From NCBI GenBank assembly GCA_028820655.1, contig JAPPIK010000020.1, forward strand, positions 34,266 through 98,265: DNA of 64,000 bases. Direction: 5' to 3'. The notes beneath the pieces were generated by a model that had not been told where the DNA came from, did no database searches, and saw nothing but the letters and a program-made list of their open reading frames with translations. The position numbers and the translations under genes were made by a program. Source of the DNA: Candidatus Poribacteria bacterium (GTDB lineage Bacteria > Poribacteria > WGA-4E > JAJDTR01). Shown here piece by piece: positions 51,663 through 60,211 of the stretch. The stretch's first letter is position 1. Each line of letters begins with the position of its first letter.

Positions 51663-52676
51663 ATGATAGATTATCTGACGCACCCGAAGTTTCTGAACTA
51701 TGATCCCTCTATTCCGCCGTCCAGTCAAGGCGGCGGCGGCGGAATGGGCACGAAAACATACCGCGTCTTGGAGGCGCTGAGGGACGTTTATCCGCGAACG
51801 CAAGGAATATGCGATGCGAGCGAGATTACCGCGGACACCGTGTTGATTGAACCGCTGCGTTTTACGCTGCCGACGGAGGGCTACGGCGATAGGGACTTGG
51901 AGAGCGTTAACGAGTTGATTCACGGACTGCGAAATCATAAGAGCCGCAAGATTCTGTATTGCAGCGAATTGACGCTGATGCGTATGCCGCATGTCCTGCG
52001 GGAGCAAGTTGTGGAATCGTGCGATCTCGTTACTGCGAATTGCAAGTATCAAGCGAATCTGTTCAAGTACGTCAACGTCCACACGAACCACACATTGTGT
52101 GACCCGGTGCCCGACGTGTTTCTCTCGCGTCTGAACTTCCGGGAACGTAAACGACGGCTGGTTGCCACGGGCAACGTCTCTTGGCAGAAGAACGCGCCGC
52201 AAGTCGTCGAGGTGTTCAAGAGGTTGAAGGGCGCCGTGGAGCGCGTCTACGTCGGCTCGGCGGCGCTGTGGTACACTGCCTCGGAGGAAGAGGGACCGCA
52301 GCGGTTGCAGGAGGAACTTTACGCGAATACCGACCGGGTGGTGCACGAGGCGACGACGGAGCAGATTGCGCGCGAGTTTCAGGATGCGCGGTTCGGCTTT
52401 TGGTGCGCGTTTCACGACACGTTCGCCACGGCGGCCCAGGAGATGATGATGTCGGGAATGCCGGTGGTGGCGGCGAAGCACGGTTTGGCATCGGAAATGC
52501 CCGCCTGGAGCGCGAGCGGGGTGCGGGCGCAGGTCGACGCGGTTAAGCGGCTGGCGGGCGAGACCGATGAATCGCTGGAGCAGCAATCGGAGCGGATTTC
52601 GAAGTGGGCGCGAGAGAATGTGTCGTATGCGGCGTTTCAGGGGCAGTTGAAGGAAGTACTGAGAGCTGTCTGGTAG
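51663..52676 (+). CDS. GT4/GT-B-like glycosyltransferase
   Basis: 337 residues from ATG 51663 (GAGGAGG upstream; a TTG codon precedes). A glycine-rich loop (QGGGGGMGTKTYRVLEAL, residues about 24-41) sits at the N-terminus, and ATGNVSWQKNAPQVVEVFKR and the EMMMSGMPVVAAKHG block (about residues 265-279) follow, the typical donor-binding end of GT-B enzymes. It may add the initial or a late sugar to the glycan made by the cluster 39-47 kb, though 4 kb away. Confidence 0.75.
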   Translation: MIDYLTHPKFLNYDPSIPPSSQGGGGGMGTKTYRVLEALRDVYPRTQGICDASEITADTVLIEPLRFTLPTEGYGDRDLESVNELIHGLRNHKSRKILYCSELTLMRMPHVLREQVVESCDLVTANCKYQANLFKYVNVHTNHTLCDPVPDVFLSRLNFRERKRRLVATGNVSWQKNAPQVVEVFKRLKGAVERVYVGSAALWYTASEEEGPQRLQEELYANTDRVVHEATTEQIAREFQDARFGFWCAFHDTFATAAQEMMMSGMPVVAAKHGLASEMPAWSASGVRAQVDAVKRLAGETDESLEQQSERISKWARENVSYAAFQGQLKEVLRAVW

Positions 52677-52749
52677 AAGAGAGGATGGTGGGCAGTGCCC
52701 ACCCTACAAAATAGAAAAGGCTGGTGCGCAATGCGCACCTTACAAAAAC
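52677..52749. repeat. Two hairpin repeats of the GGTGGGCAGTGCCCACC type
   Basis: GGTGGGCAGTGCCCACC at 52687 and GGTGCGCAATGCGCACC at 52722 are two variants of one palindrome family, which recurs at 16567, 17863, 40468, 59115 and 63155. Confidence 0.75.
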
Positions 52750-53154
52750 ATGCAAATACTACATACAACATCATTTATGAATCAGGAGTTTGCGAGTGAC
52801 GCGCATATCTTCAGCCTTAATCAGATAAGCGAGGATACGGCGTCGGACTTGCTTTATGCGCAGATGGTGGTCGAGGCGAAGTGGCTCGGGGATTTTCCGG
52901 TCTTCGCTTTTCCAACGCCTGCCGGTGGAATCAAGCGTTACGCCCCGTTGTACGAGGATGTGAAGTTGGTGTATCCGGACAACTGGGACATGATTGACAA
53001 GGTGGACGCCTTTTTAATCAACGACAAGATGTACCAGATGTGCAAGATGCAGGACGCGCCGTTTGTCAATTTGGCGTATTCGACGTCCGAGGAGCTGATG
53101 AAGTTGTTCGAGACGGAGATGTTTGTTGTTGCGGCGGCTCGGAGAACCGAATGA
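52750..53154 (+). CDS. Hypothetical protein, 134 residues
   Basis: No recognised domain. Mixed alpha/beta: DAHIFSLNQISEDTASDLL, VEAKWLGDFPVFAFPTPAGG, DKVDAFLINDKMYQM. May be a truncated glycosyltransferase or cofactor. Weak ribosome-binding context. Ends with an ATGA overlap with the next short gene. Confidence 0.45.
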   Translation: MQILHTTSFMNQEFASDAHIFSLNQISEDTASDLLYAQMVVEAKWLGDFPVFAFPTPAGGIKRYAPLYEDVKLVYPDNWDMIDKVDAFLINDKMYQMCKMQDAPFVNLAYSTSEELMKLFETEMFVVAAARRTE

Positions 53155-53384
53155 ACTCAACCTCTACAACTCGGACACCGTGCTGTTCCCCGGTGTATTG
53201 CGACTTGGTGCGCGCGATTGAGAAGCTGAGACAGGAGCATCCGTATGCGCGGATCGAGTTGTCTATCAGGAATCATCAAATTATCCATGCGGATTTGAAG
53301 GTCGAGACGAATGTTCGAGTGCCGATGAGAAAGACAGGGGGTAGTGGTCGGTGGTCGGTGGAGAGTAAAAGTGCCAGAGAGTGA
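53151..53384 (+). CDS. Small protein with C-terminal extension encoded by the repeat
   Basis: 77 residues from ATG 53151 (overlapping the preceding stop as ATGA). The core LVRAIEKLRQEHPYARIELS is like small phage- or plasmid-associated proteins of about 60 residues. The end GSGRWSVESKSARE is encoded by AGTGGTCGGTGGTCGGTGG, the dispersed AGTG repeat, so the original stop was probably lost. Confidence 0.45.
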   Translation: MNSTSTTRTPCCSPVYCDLVRAIEKLRQEHPYARIELSIRNHQIIHADLKVETNVRVPMRKTGGSGRWSVESKSARE

Positions 53385-53699
53385 GACGGTTCGGGCGGAA
53401 GATTGGAAGGGACGTGGATTAACAGGGATTTTGTAGGAGGGGCATCTTGCCCCGACGGTATTAATGTGGGGTGGGATCGGTAATCGTCAAACTGCCCATC
53501 ATCCCTGATTCGATTATCTAAAGATTGGTTTATTCCTTGAAAATCGGTGGTGAAGGTGTTATAGTAAATGCCCTCAAACCCAGCGTCTATACGAGAATCG
53601 CTTTTCAATTTGTCCTGTCATTGAAATCCTTATTTGTTAGAATAAATATCATGGCATCTTCGACTTTGCTATCTAGGAGCCGGGATTGAGGAAAACACA
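53385..53699. other. Gap without gene
   Basis: Contains a GGAAGATTGGAAGG purine tract (53398) and GTAGGAGGGGCATCTTGCCC (53432), otherwise unique AT-rich DNA. Nothing supported as gene. Confidence 0.45.
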
Positions 53700-54290
53700 A
53701 TGAGCGTAGAGCAGTTGGAAACCATAGGAATGGAAACGGGCATTAGCCAACCCGCACACATACGCTGGATTCAGAATATTAGACATCCGTCCTACCAATT
53801 GCGCCAGGCTATCCCAATCGTGGTCGAGCGAGAAGGTGAGGTTGTGACTGTCCACTATGACGATTTGAACTTAACCGCCGTGGGTGACAACCTACAAACG
53901 GCAATTTCCGCCTTGTGTGGGGAAATCGTAGCCAATTATGAGGATGCACAGAATTCTACTGACCGAGAGGGTGGTCTGCAAACTCAGGAGCAGGCGTTTC
54001 TCAAGCAAATAATAGACGAGACTCGACCCGAGGATTGGGAAGAGATAAAGCAGCTTTACGCGGAAAAGTTGAAAGCCTACCCCTACGTCAATAAAGGCTA
54101 CATCAACATTTCAGCGCCGGAATATGCGGACGTTATTATCATACTTTCGGACGAATCTGCGGACCGGATTGCACAGTTGGCGCAGATTGATCTCGAAATA
54201 AACTTGAAATTTCGCCCGCTTTATTTCTACGTAGAATATAAATCCTCAGAAGATTACCTTGGTTTGAAGAACTTTGTGCGCTTCTATTGA
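53700..54290 (+). CDS. Antitoxin-like partner of a HEPN-type pair
   Basis: 196 residues; GAGGAAAACACA precedes ATG. Contains IPIVVEREGEVVTVHYDDL then TAVGDNLQTAISALCGEIV (about residues 38-75), a fold like small antitoxin or HicB-like domains, and FLKQIIDETRPEDWEEIKQL. The next gene, 54362-54727, is HEPN-like, and together the pair would fit a toxin-antitoxin module of the HEPN type. No nucleotidyltransferase motif was found. Confidence 0.5.
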   Translation: MSVEQLETIGMETGISQPAHIRWIQNIRHPSYQLRQAIPIVVEREGEVVTVHYDDLNLTAVGDNLQTAISALCGEIVANYEDAQNSTDREGGLQTQEQAFLKQIIDETRPEDWEEIKQLYAEKLKAYPYVNKGYINISAPEYADVIIILSDESADRIAQLAQIDLEINLKFRPLYFYVEYKSSEDYLGLKNFVRFY

Positions 54291-54361
54291 GTTTTCCCCT
54301 TGGACCGTTCCCCAACCTCTTGTGTTTACCTGCTACAGGATGGGAACGAAGAATTACCGAT

Positions 54362-54727
54362 ATGCCGACCAAGCGCGTACACCAAGACAAACAAAGTATA
54401 GCTCAACTTGCGCTCTCTGATCTCCAAGGTTCTCAAAATAGTTCTCGCCATGCTGACTGGATTGTGACGATTGCATTCTACAAAACCTTGCACGCTGTAG
54501 ATCCTTATCTCGCAAAAAAGTTCAACATTCACCCACAAGGACATAGTGACAGGAAGAAGGAAGTTCAACAACATCTTCAAAACATACACGGACAGTATTC
54601 GGCACTGCACCAGGCGAGCATAAACGCACGATACGAAGACTACACTTACCAGAATAAACCGAAAGAGGTCTCCAATTTGCTCACTATGGCGATGCACATT
54701 GAGAATCACATCAAAACACTTCTTTAA
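54362..54727 (+). CDS. HEPN-like small protein (toxin candidate)
   Basis: 121 residues from ATG 54362 (the longer frame from 54287 overlaps the preceding stop and is less likely). Helical; HADWIVTIAFYKTLHAVDPY (about residues 31-50), HPQGHSDRKKEVQQHL, and ALHQASINARYED match small HEPN families. A basic and His-rich segment could carry an R-x-H type motif but it is not fully clear. Confidence 0.45.
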   Translation: MPTKRVHQDKQSIAQLALSDLQGSQNSSRHADWIVTIAFYKTLHAVDPYLAKKFNIHPQGHSDRKKEVQQHLQNIHGQYSALHQASINARYEDYTYQNKPKEVSNLLTMAMHIENHIKTLL

Positions 54728-54873
54728 CCCGGCGCCAGACGAAGTTTTTCAGTAAAACTCTCTCAAACTAACCAAGTGACAAACGTCTCCGTGCTCGAAA
54801 CTATACAACTTGAGGCGTGTATAAGAACATGCTAGACACATAAACACCCTATACGTAGGGTGTGTCACCAAGT

Positions 54874-54932
54874 CAAGCCCGTTAGTGGAAGCCTTTGGTT
54901 TTATCAAAATGGCACTGCTAATGGGCTTTTTT
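54874..54932 (+). terminator. Extended hairpin terminator (second element)
   Basis: AAGCCCGTTAGTGG pairs with CACTGCTAATGGGCTT, ends with TTTTTTCTTTG. Inner region GCCTTTGGTTTTATCAAAAT can also pair. Same family as 32005. Confidence 0.7.
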
Positions 54933-55044
54933 CTTTGTATTGTACGAGTGTTGGACTGAACCGGGAAAGGTATAGTGAACCCAAATTCATCACCGATTTC
55001 CTTTTCTTCAATCTCGATTTAATGTTCGAGATTATTTTTGATGG

Positions 55045-55073
55045 TTGAGATTTCGGGGATGACGGTGTATAAT
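55045..55073 (+). promoter_or_regulatory. Promoter, TTGAGA-17-TATAAT
   Basis: TTGAGA (55045-55050), 17-bp spacer, TATAAT (55068-55073); 44 bp upstream of the coiled-coil gene at 55117. The spacer is unlike those of the shared-spacer group. Confidence 0.65.
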
Positions 55074-55116
55074 TAGGCATCTTCTCCAACCGCCGGGGCT
55101 TTGAAGGATAGTAGAG

Positions 55117-55677
55117 ATGGAAGAATGGATTAAAGTTCTCATTCCGTTAATCGGTTCACTCGTCGGGATTGCCGCGTTGTGGTGGAAGCTTACCACCAAC
55201 ATGGCGACAAAAAAGGACATATCGGACCTCAGGGCGGATATGAACAGAGGTGATGACAACCTGCGCGCGGAGATGAACAGCATGTACGACAACCTGCGCG
55301 CGGAGATGAACAGCATGGACGGCAGCTTACGCGCGGAAATAAATGGATTGGATGGTCGCTTACGCGCGGAAATAAATGGATTGGATGGTCGCTTGCGCGC
55401 GGAAATAATCAAACTTGATGAGAAGGTGGACGCCGGCTTCGCTCGTCTTGATGCGAAGATAGATGCCAATTCGCGGGAGCACCATGCGGATTTCAACAAT
55501 CTCAATGAGAAGATAGATGCCGGTTTAACTCGCCTTGATGCGAAGATAGACGCCAACTCGCAGGCGCACCATGCGGACATCATGCAGGTGATAAACAAAA
55601 TAGATGGCGTGGCAAACGATCTCCGCGCAGAAATCAGAGAAAAATTGAATGGAAAAATTAGTGATGTTGACGGTTGA
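55117..55677 (+). CDS. Membrane-anchored repeat coiled-coil protein, third lineage
   Basis: 186 residues, AAGGATAG upstream. N-terminal membrane segment LIPLIGSLVGIAALWWKLTT (residues about 8-27), NMATKKDI, as in the genes at 37885 and 38566. The helix then consists of 14-residue-type repeats (DGSLRAEINGLDGRLRAEIN, DAGFARLDAKIDANSR) encoded by near-identical DNA. Length and repeat content vary between the copies. Confidence 0.8.
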   Translation: MEEWIKVLIPLIGSLVGIAALWWKLTTNMATKKDISDLRADMNRGDDNLRAEMNSMYDNLRAEMNSMDGSLRAEINGLDGRLRAEINGLDGRLRAEIIKLDEKVDAGFARLDAKIDANSREHHADFNNLNEKIDAGLTRLDAKIDANSQAHHADIMQVINKIDGVANDLRAEIREKLNGKISDVDG

Positions 55678-55773
55678 GCCCGGAAGATAAAGCAATCCCG
55701 TTAGCCGAACAATAGAGAGATAAAGGAGTTTAGGAGCACAAAAGGCACATATAGTATAGCTTTTAGAAGAAAG

Positions 55774-56205
55774 ACAAGCCCGTTAGTGGAAGTCTTGGAA
55801 ACCCGGTGGCTCGTGGTCAGTGACTAGTGATCAATAAGGCAAGAACATGTTGGCTTTTACTGGTCACTGGCAACTGGTCACTCATCACTGTTTCTCATGA
55901 TGCCACTGGCGGGCTATTTTCTTTTGCGTTCGAAAAACGCCGAAATTCTATCTTTTTTCGATTTTACAATCGTAGATCGCATTCTGCGAAATAAGGCGGA
56001 TGGGGGTGCCCGCCATACATAGATAAGGTTGGTCAATAGTCAATAGTAGAAAGACAAGCCCGTTAGTGGAAGTCTTTGAAACCCAGCGGCTAGTGATCGT
56101 CGGCCGGTAGCCAGTAACAGCAAGAGGACAACTCGGCTTTACTTGGCGCAGGCCGCAGGTTGCCGGTCACTGCATTTTAATGACACTACTGGCGGGCTTT
56201 TTTTG
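55774..56205 (+). repeat. Two long hairpin elements with AGTG repeats in the loop
   Basis: Element at 55774-55920: AAGCCCGTTAGTGGAAGTCT ... CCACTGGCGGGCTATTTT; between them lie AGTGACTAGTGATCAATAAG-type repeats. Element at 56054-56205: the same AAGCCCGTTAGTGG ... GGCGGGCTTTTTT. A third, degraded, at 56208-56290 adjoins the capsid gene. No gene in 55678-56309. Confidence 0.65.
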
Positions 56206-56309
56206 TATAAGACAAGCTCACTAGTGGAAGTCTTTCAATCTCAAATTAGCGCCTAGTTGCCGGTGCCTAAAGGTCACGGGCCACTGGCGCAGTATGATGG
56301 AGGAATATA

Positions 56310-57563
56310 ATGGGTGTCGAAAATGAACTCGCGTTCCATCTGAGAGAATCACTTCCCTCGGCATTGAGCGGCGAGTCACTCAAAAATCAGGGTTTCATGG
56401 TCGGGGCGTTGACGGCAAACGCGGAGTTTGTGTCGGGCGAGCCGACGGAAGGCAAGCGGATTGACCACTTGCTGAAAGCGCCGCGCTCGCAGTGGTACGG
56501 CGGAAACGATACGCTGCGGAGTCAGGAGCAGGTGTCCGGCGTAAACCGGCATTTTGCGTTCTGGGGCGCGATGATGACGCCCGTATCTTGGGACATGCTT
56601 CAGTTGACGAAGAATACGGGGATTACCTCGGGTCAACTGTTTGACGAAAACTTTAGCATCGCTCGAATGGGCGAGACGGGGCGCTACGCATTCTACAACC
56701 AGATCGAGACGCGCTACCGCCAGGCCGTGTACGGCGCGAGTCTGGATTTGGAAAACTCCCTGTGGGGAATCTGGCAGCCTGACGACAACGAAAATCGCGC
56801 GCCCGAATCGCTGGCGGACATCATGAGCGATTCGAAGCAGTTGCACGGCTTGGGTCCGACGGAGTTGGGCAAATTCGATAGCCGGCACGTATTGGGTCGC
56901 ACCAACACGAAGTTCCCCGGTTGGGAATACGTGAATTCGCCGCGAGTATTCCACTTTAACCACACGGATGGCAAAGGCGGCAAATTCGCTTCCGGCACCG
57001 CCCCGAAGCAGTTGACCAGAGACAATATTTACCAAGCGATGGACGAGTTCCTGAGACCTTGGGATCTGATTGTCAAGGGCATGAAGATGATGCCGCTGGA
57101 TCACCGTCTGTTCGGGCTATTGGCGGAGAACAAGTACATCTTGGAGAACGACAAGTTCGCGATGCGCATCCATGACGGCATGGGCTGGGAGGAGGCCAAA
57201 CAGGTCGTGCGGATGCACAATACCTACATATTCTCCGAGCCGAACGCGCCCGGTAACGAGATGTGGGGGCTGCATACGGGCTCGCCCGGAGGTATGAACG
57301 GGACTATCTATCCCGTGTTCTGGGAATCGCCGGCTAACCGCAAGGGGCGTCAGCAGATCGATACGCTCGTGCGAGGATCGAATCAGGCGGCGCCAAGCTA
57401 TGCCACCATGGGTATGCGTGTGCGGCCGATTCCGTTTTACCACGACGAGTTCTTCAGATTCACGGGCAGAGCCGATTCCGGCGGATCGAATATCCGGTTG
57501 CTCTACATGTGGGTCTGCCAAGAGCGCTGGTGCCAGACGGTTGGCAGAGGCTGGACAATTTAG
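56310..57563 (+). CDS. Putative phage major capsid protein
   Basis: 417 residues; GGAGGAATATA precedes the ATG. No signal peptide. Size, soluble composition and context (decoration-type, adaptor and nozzle-like genes follow) fit a phage head protein of the HK97-like size class. Segments such as HFAFWGAMMTPVSWDMLQLT (residues about 72-91) and HNTYIFSEPN are not enough to name the family; I would place it near capsid-like DUF families. The 3' end is duplicated behind the gene. Confidence 0.6.
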   Translation: MGVENELAFHLRESLPSALSGESLKNQGFMVGALTANAEFVSGEPTEGKRIDHLLKAPRSQWYGGNDTLRSQEQVSGVNRHFAFWGAMMTPVSWDMLQLTKNTGITSGQLFDENFSIARMGETGRYAFYNQIETRYRQAVYGASLDLENSLWGIWQPDDNENRAPESLADIMSDSKQLHGLGPTELGKFDSRHVLGRTNTKFPGWEYVNSPRVFHFNHTDGKGGKFASGTAPKQLTRDNIYQAMDEFLRPWDLIVKGMKMMPLDHRLFGLLAENKYILENDKFAMRIHDGMGWEEAKQVVRMHNTYIFSEPNAPGNEMWGLHTGSPGGMNGTIYPVFWESPANRKGRQQIDTLVRGSNQAAPSYATMGMRVRPIPFYHDEFFRFTGRADSGGSNIRLLYMWVCQERWCQTVGRGWTI

Positions 57564-57636
57564 GGATAATGGCCATTGGCTGGTGGCCGCTGGCCAGTAA
57601 CCCCACAAAAAGGAGGCTGGTCACTGACCACTGACA

Positions 57637-57848
57637 CGCAAGTTCTTCAGATCCACTGGCAGAGCCGATTCCGGCGGATCGAATATCCGGCTGCTCTACA
57701 TGTGGATCTGCCAAGAGCGCTGGTGCCAGACGATCGGTCGCGGCTGGACAATTTAGGGATAGCGGCCATTGGCTGGTAGCCAGTGGCCAGTAACCCCACA
57801 AAAAGGAGGCTGGTCACTGACCACTGGTCACTGGCCACTGTATTTATT
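57637..57848 (+). repeat. Tandem duplication of the capsid gene 3' end plus flank
   Basis: 57637-57830 repeats 57445-57635 with about 95% visible agreement: CAGAGCCGATTCCGGCGGAT, CTCTACATGTGG, GAGCGCTGGTGCCAGACG and GGCTGGACAATTTAG, followed by AGTGACCAGTG repeats. It encodes the last ~38 capsid residues in a frame without start. Confidence 0.8.
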
Positions 57849-58706
57849 ATGTCAAGGGAAGTGCTTCAGGATTTTGACGATGGGCACGGGTTGACCGAGG
57901 CGCAGCGAAACACGCTGGGTATCTGGGTGCCCGATGCCGAGGACGGCCATTGGATATATGGTCAATACTGGGAAAATGGCGGCTATAAGACCGGTCACGT
58001 CGTACGTCACGCCGCGGGAGCGGACCTGTTGAGCGATACCGATGGCGCGGTTAGCGACGAGGTGGCGGTCGGCGCCAATTATCTTGTGACCGACGGCAAG
58101 TTCGCCAATAAGGACTTTCGGGGCGCCGTCGGATACATCTACGATGGCACGGGCGCAGGTCAGACATTCTATATCCGGCGGATGATCCCCGGCGATGACG
58201 ACCGGGTCGAGATCGGTGTGTTGTCATCCGTGGCGCAACGTCCGCGCACGCAGGGCTGGGACATCGCGCTCGATAACACGAGCAAGTTTAGATTATGGCT
58301 GCCGGGTCGATTCTACTTCAGCGACGGCGCGGCGACCGACTTGACCGCGGGCGTATGTCAGACTGAACTTACAGTGACGGATGATTATAAACCCTTCGGT
58401 TGGGCGAAGTGCGAAGGCGGGGCGTTCGCGCTGCAAGATGATGATGCGACGAATCGGCTTACACAGAATGGGCCAGTCTTGCAAGCCGCTAACGGTTTGG
58501 TTGAAGGCGTACCCGCAAGTATCGCTGCCGGTGCAATAGGCGGTGTGATTGCGCGCACCATCGGTCGGGCGGATTTTGCGCCTTTGGATCACGCGTCGGA
58601 TACCGACACTTTGGTCAGCGTCACGCTCGACAACATTCCTCGCCGGAGAGCGTCGTTCTCGCGCGAAGATGAAGGTCACTCCGGCAATCGCGTCAATATC
58701 GTCTAA
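57849..58706 (+). CDS. Putative phage head (decoration) protein
   Basis: 285 residues from ATG 57849; the frame upstream (57783) lies in repeat DNA. No ribosome-binding site: upstream is AGTGACCACTGG repeats. Beta-rich: GYIYDGTGAGQTFYIRRM, FRLWLPGRFYFSDGAAT, TDDYKPFGWAKCEGGAFAL. No named family recognised. Fits a head decoration or minor capsid role by position. Confidence 0.5.
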   Translation: MSREVLQDFDDGHGLTEAQRNTLGIWVPDAEDGHWIYGQYWENGGYKTGHVVRHAAGADLLSDTDGAVSDEVAVGANYLVTDGKFANKDFRGAVGYIYDGTGAGQTFYIRRMIPGDDDRVEIGVLSSVAQRPRTQGWDIALDNTSKFRLWLPGRFYFSDGAATDLTAGVCQTELTVTDDYKPFGWAKCEGGAFALQDDDATNRLTQNGPVLQAANGLVEGVPASIAAGAIGGVIARTIGRADFAPLDHASDTDTLVSVTLDNIPRRRASFSREDEGHSGNRVNIV

Positions 58707-59050
58707 CTACTGGGCTAGTGGTCAGCCAGTTGACAGCAAAAGCAAAAAGAGACTCTTGTCTTTGTTTTTACTAGCCACTGACCACTAGTCACTAGCCACT
58801 GTCTTTTCACAGGTCACTGACCGCCGGGTTTTATGAATGCCACCATTTGCCAGACGGCTATCGAGCCTTCAAGATGTCATTTTGAGAATTCGCATCCGGG
58901 GGCGCTCTCCGCTGACCCGTTCCCGGAATCGATACTGGTCTATCGACCAGCCCTATAACCTCGATGGCAGTTCAAGAAACCAAACTGCGCGTCCTTTACG
59001 TCCCGGTAGAGGGCGTTGGAGACGCGGATAACAGATCAATCCTCCCCCGA

Positions 59051-59079
59051 AATCAAGTTTTTTCTTCAAAACTTGATTT
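59051..59079. terminator. A/T-rich hairpin of the AAATCAAGTTTT type
   Basis: AAATCAAGTTTT and AAAACTTGATTT pair around a TTCTTC-type loop. It resembles the hairpin at 47145-47174; function as terminator is likely only if transcription reaches it. Confidence 0.45.
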
Positions 59080-59981
59080 CTATGACCCACGGTCGCGACT
59101 CCCCTGTTGTAGGGTGGGCACTGCCCACCAGCCTTTTGTAAAATCAACCTCCCGGTCGCAATTCCCCGCTGTAGGAGATCAAAGGAATGGATAATGACTG
59201 CGATAGAGATCTTCTTCAGGTCGCGATTCCCCACTCCAGCGGAGTGGAATGTCAATAGAAACGGACGACACCCATTGAAGCACTCCAGCGGAGTGCCATG
59301 TGATGGATATCCAATCCCTACGCGCCCGCCTTTTGTAAAATCTTCTCCCGGTCGCGGCTCCCCTGTTGTAGGGTGCGCACTGCGGACCAGCCTTTGTAGG
59401 AGATCAAGGGAATGGATAATGACTGCGATAGAGATCTTCTTCAGGTCGCGATTCCCCACTCCAGCGGAGTGGAATGTCAATAGAAACGGACGACACCCAT
59501 TGAAGCACTCCAGCGGAGTGCCATGTGATGGATATCCAATCCCTACGCGCCCGCCTTTTGTAAAATCTTCTCCCGGTCGCGGCTCCCCTGTTGTAGGGTG
59601 CGCACTGCGGACCAGCCTTTGTAGGAGATCAAGGGAATGGATAATGACTGCGATAGAGATCTTCTCCACGGCGCGACTCCCCGCTCCGCCGGAGCGGCAT
59701 GTCAATCGAAAACTCCACTGCTTTTCTACTGTTCGCTTTCTCCGTCTCGCACATCCAACAACAACCCCCTTCCAATCCACGAAATCCGTGATTCACACAA
59801 CCTTCCCTTCCATCCTTCCACCTTCCAATCTTCCCGTTTCCCCTCTCCTCCCCACTCTCCACTCATCACTCTCCCCTGCCTTTCCCCTTATGTTTTGACA
59901 AATTTCTGATGACACCCTAATCATCCCGCTGTATGGTATAATAAGCCTCGCAACACGGAAATCATAGAAAACACAACAAGA

Positions 59982-60166
59982 CAAGCCCGTTAGTGGAAGT
60001 CTCTGAAGTCGAGCCGCTTGTGCGCAGTGGTTAGTGGTCCGTAACGCCAAGAGAATCTTCTGGTGTTCACCGGCCGCTGGCAACTTCTCACTGGCTATCA
60101 AGCGACTGAACAGGGAGTGCGATAGAGATCCCCTGCTCTCTTCAGACCTCTGCCGACGGGCTTTTT
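59982..60166 (+). repeat. Long hairpin element upstream of adaptor gene
   Basis: Arms AAGCCCGTTAGTGG (59982) and GCCGACGGGCTTTTT (60153-60167); inside, GTCTCTGAAG pairs with CTTCAGAC. The loop contains GTGGTTAGTGGTCC and AGTGCGATAGAGATC repeats. Same family as 32005, 54874, 55774 and 56054. Confidence 0.6.
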
Positions 60167-60211
60167 CATTACCGAAAAATTACGCAATACGCATTACGAG
60201 TTACCTCCATT

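Larger units (their letters stand above)
58707..60211. repeat. Long repeat array between virion genes (225-bp tandem units)
   Basis: Two full 225-bp units (59171-59395 and 59396-59620, nearly identical) and a third partial (59621-59710). Each unit contains ATAATGACTGCGATAGAGAT, the palindromes ACTCCAGCGGAGTG (twice), GTAGGGTGCGCACTGCGGAC and TCCCGGTCGCGGCTCC. A length divisible by three produces long open frames that repeat 75 residues exactly (59194-59898), not genes. At 58720-58805 AGTGACC-type repeats; at 59780-59890 the inverted purine/AGTG composite; at 59982-60166 a long hairpin element (AAGCCCGTTAGTGG ... GACGGGCTTTTT). Confidence 0.8.

Noticed and set aside
55774..56205. Integron attC sites (AAGCCCGTTAGTGG arms)
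   Set aside because: The arms end in T-runs, lack the RYYYAAC/GTTRRRY core pair and no integrase gene is present.
59171..59710. CRISPR-like array
   Set aside because: The units are 225 bp and contiguous without unique spacers; they are tandem duplications.
59194..59898. 234-residue ORF and its opposite-strand partner (58953-59780)
   Set aside because: They translate the 225-bp repeats exactly; no ribosome-binding site or domain.
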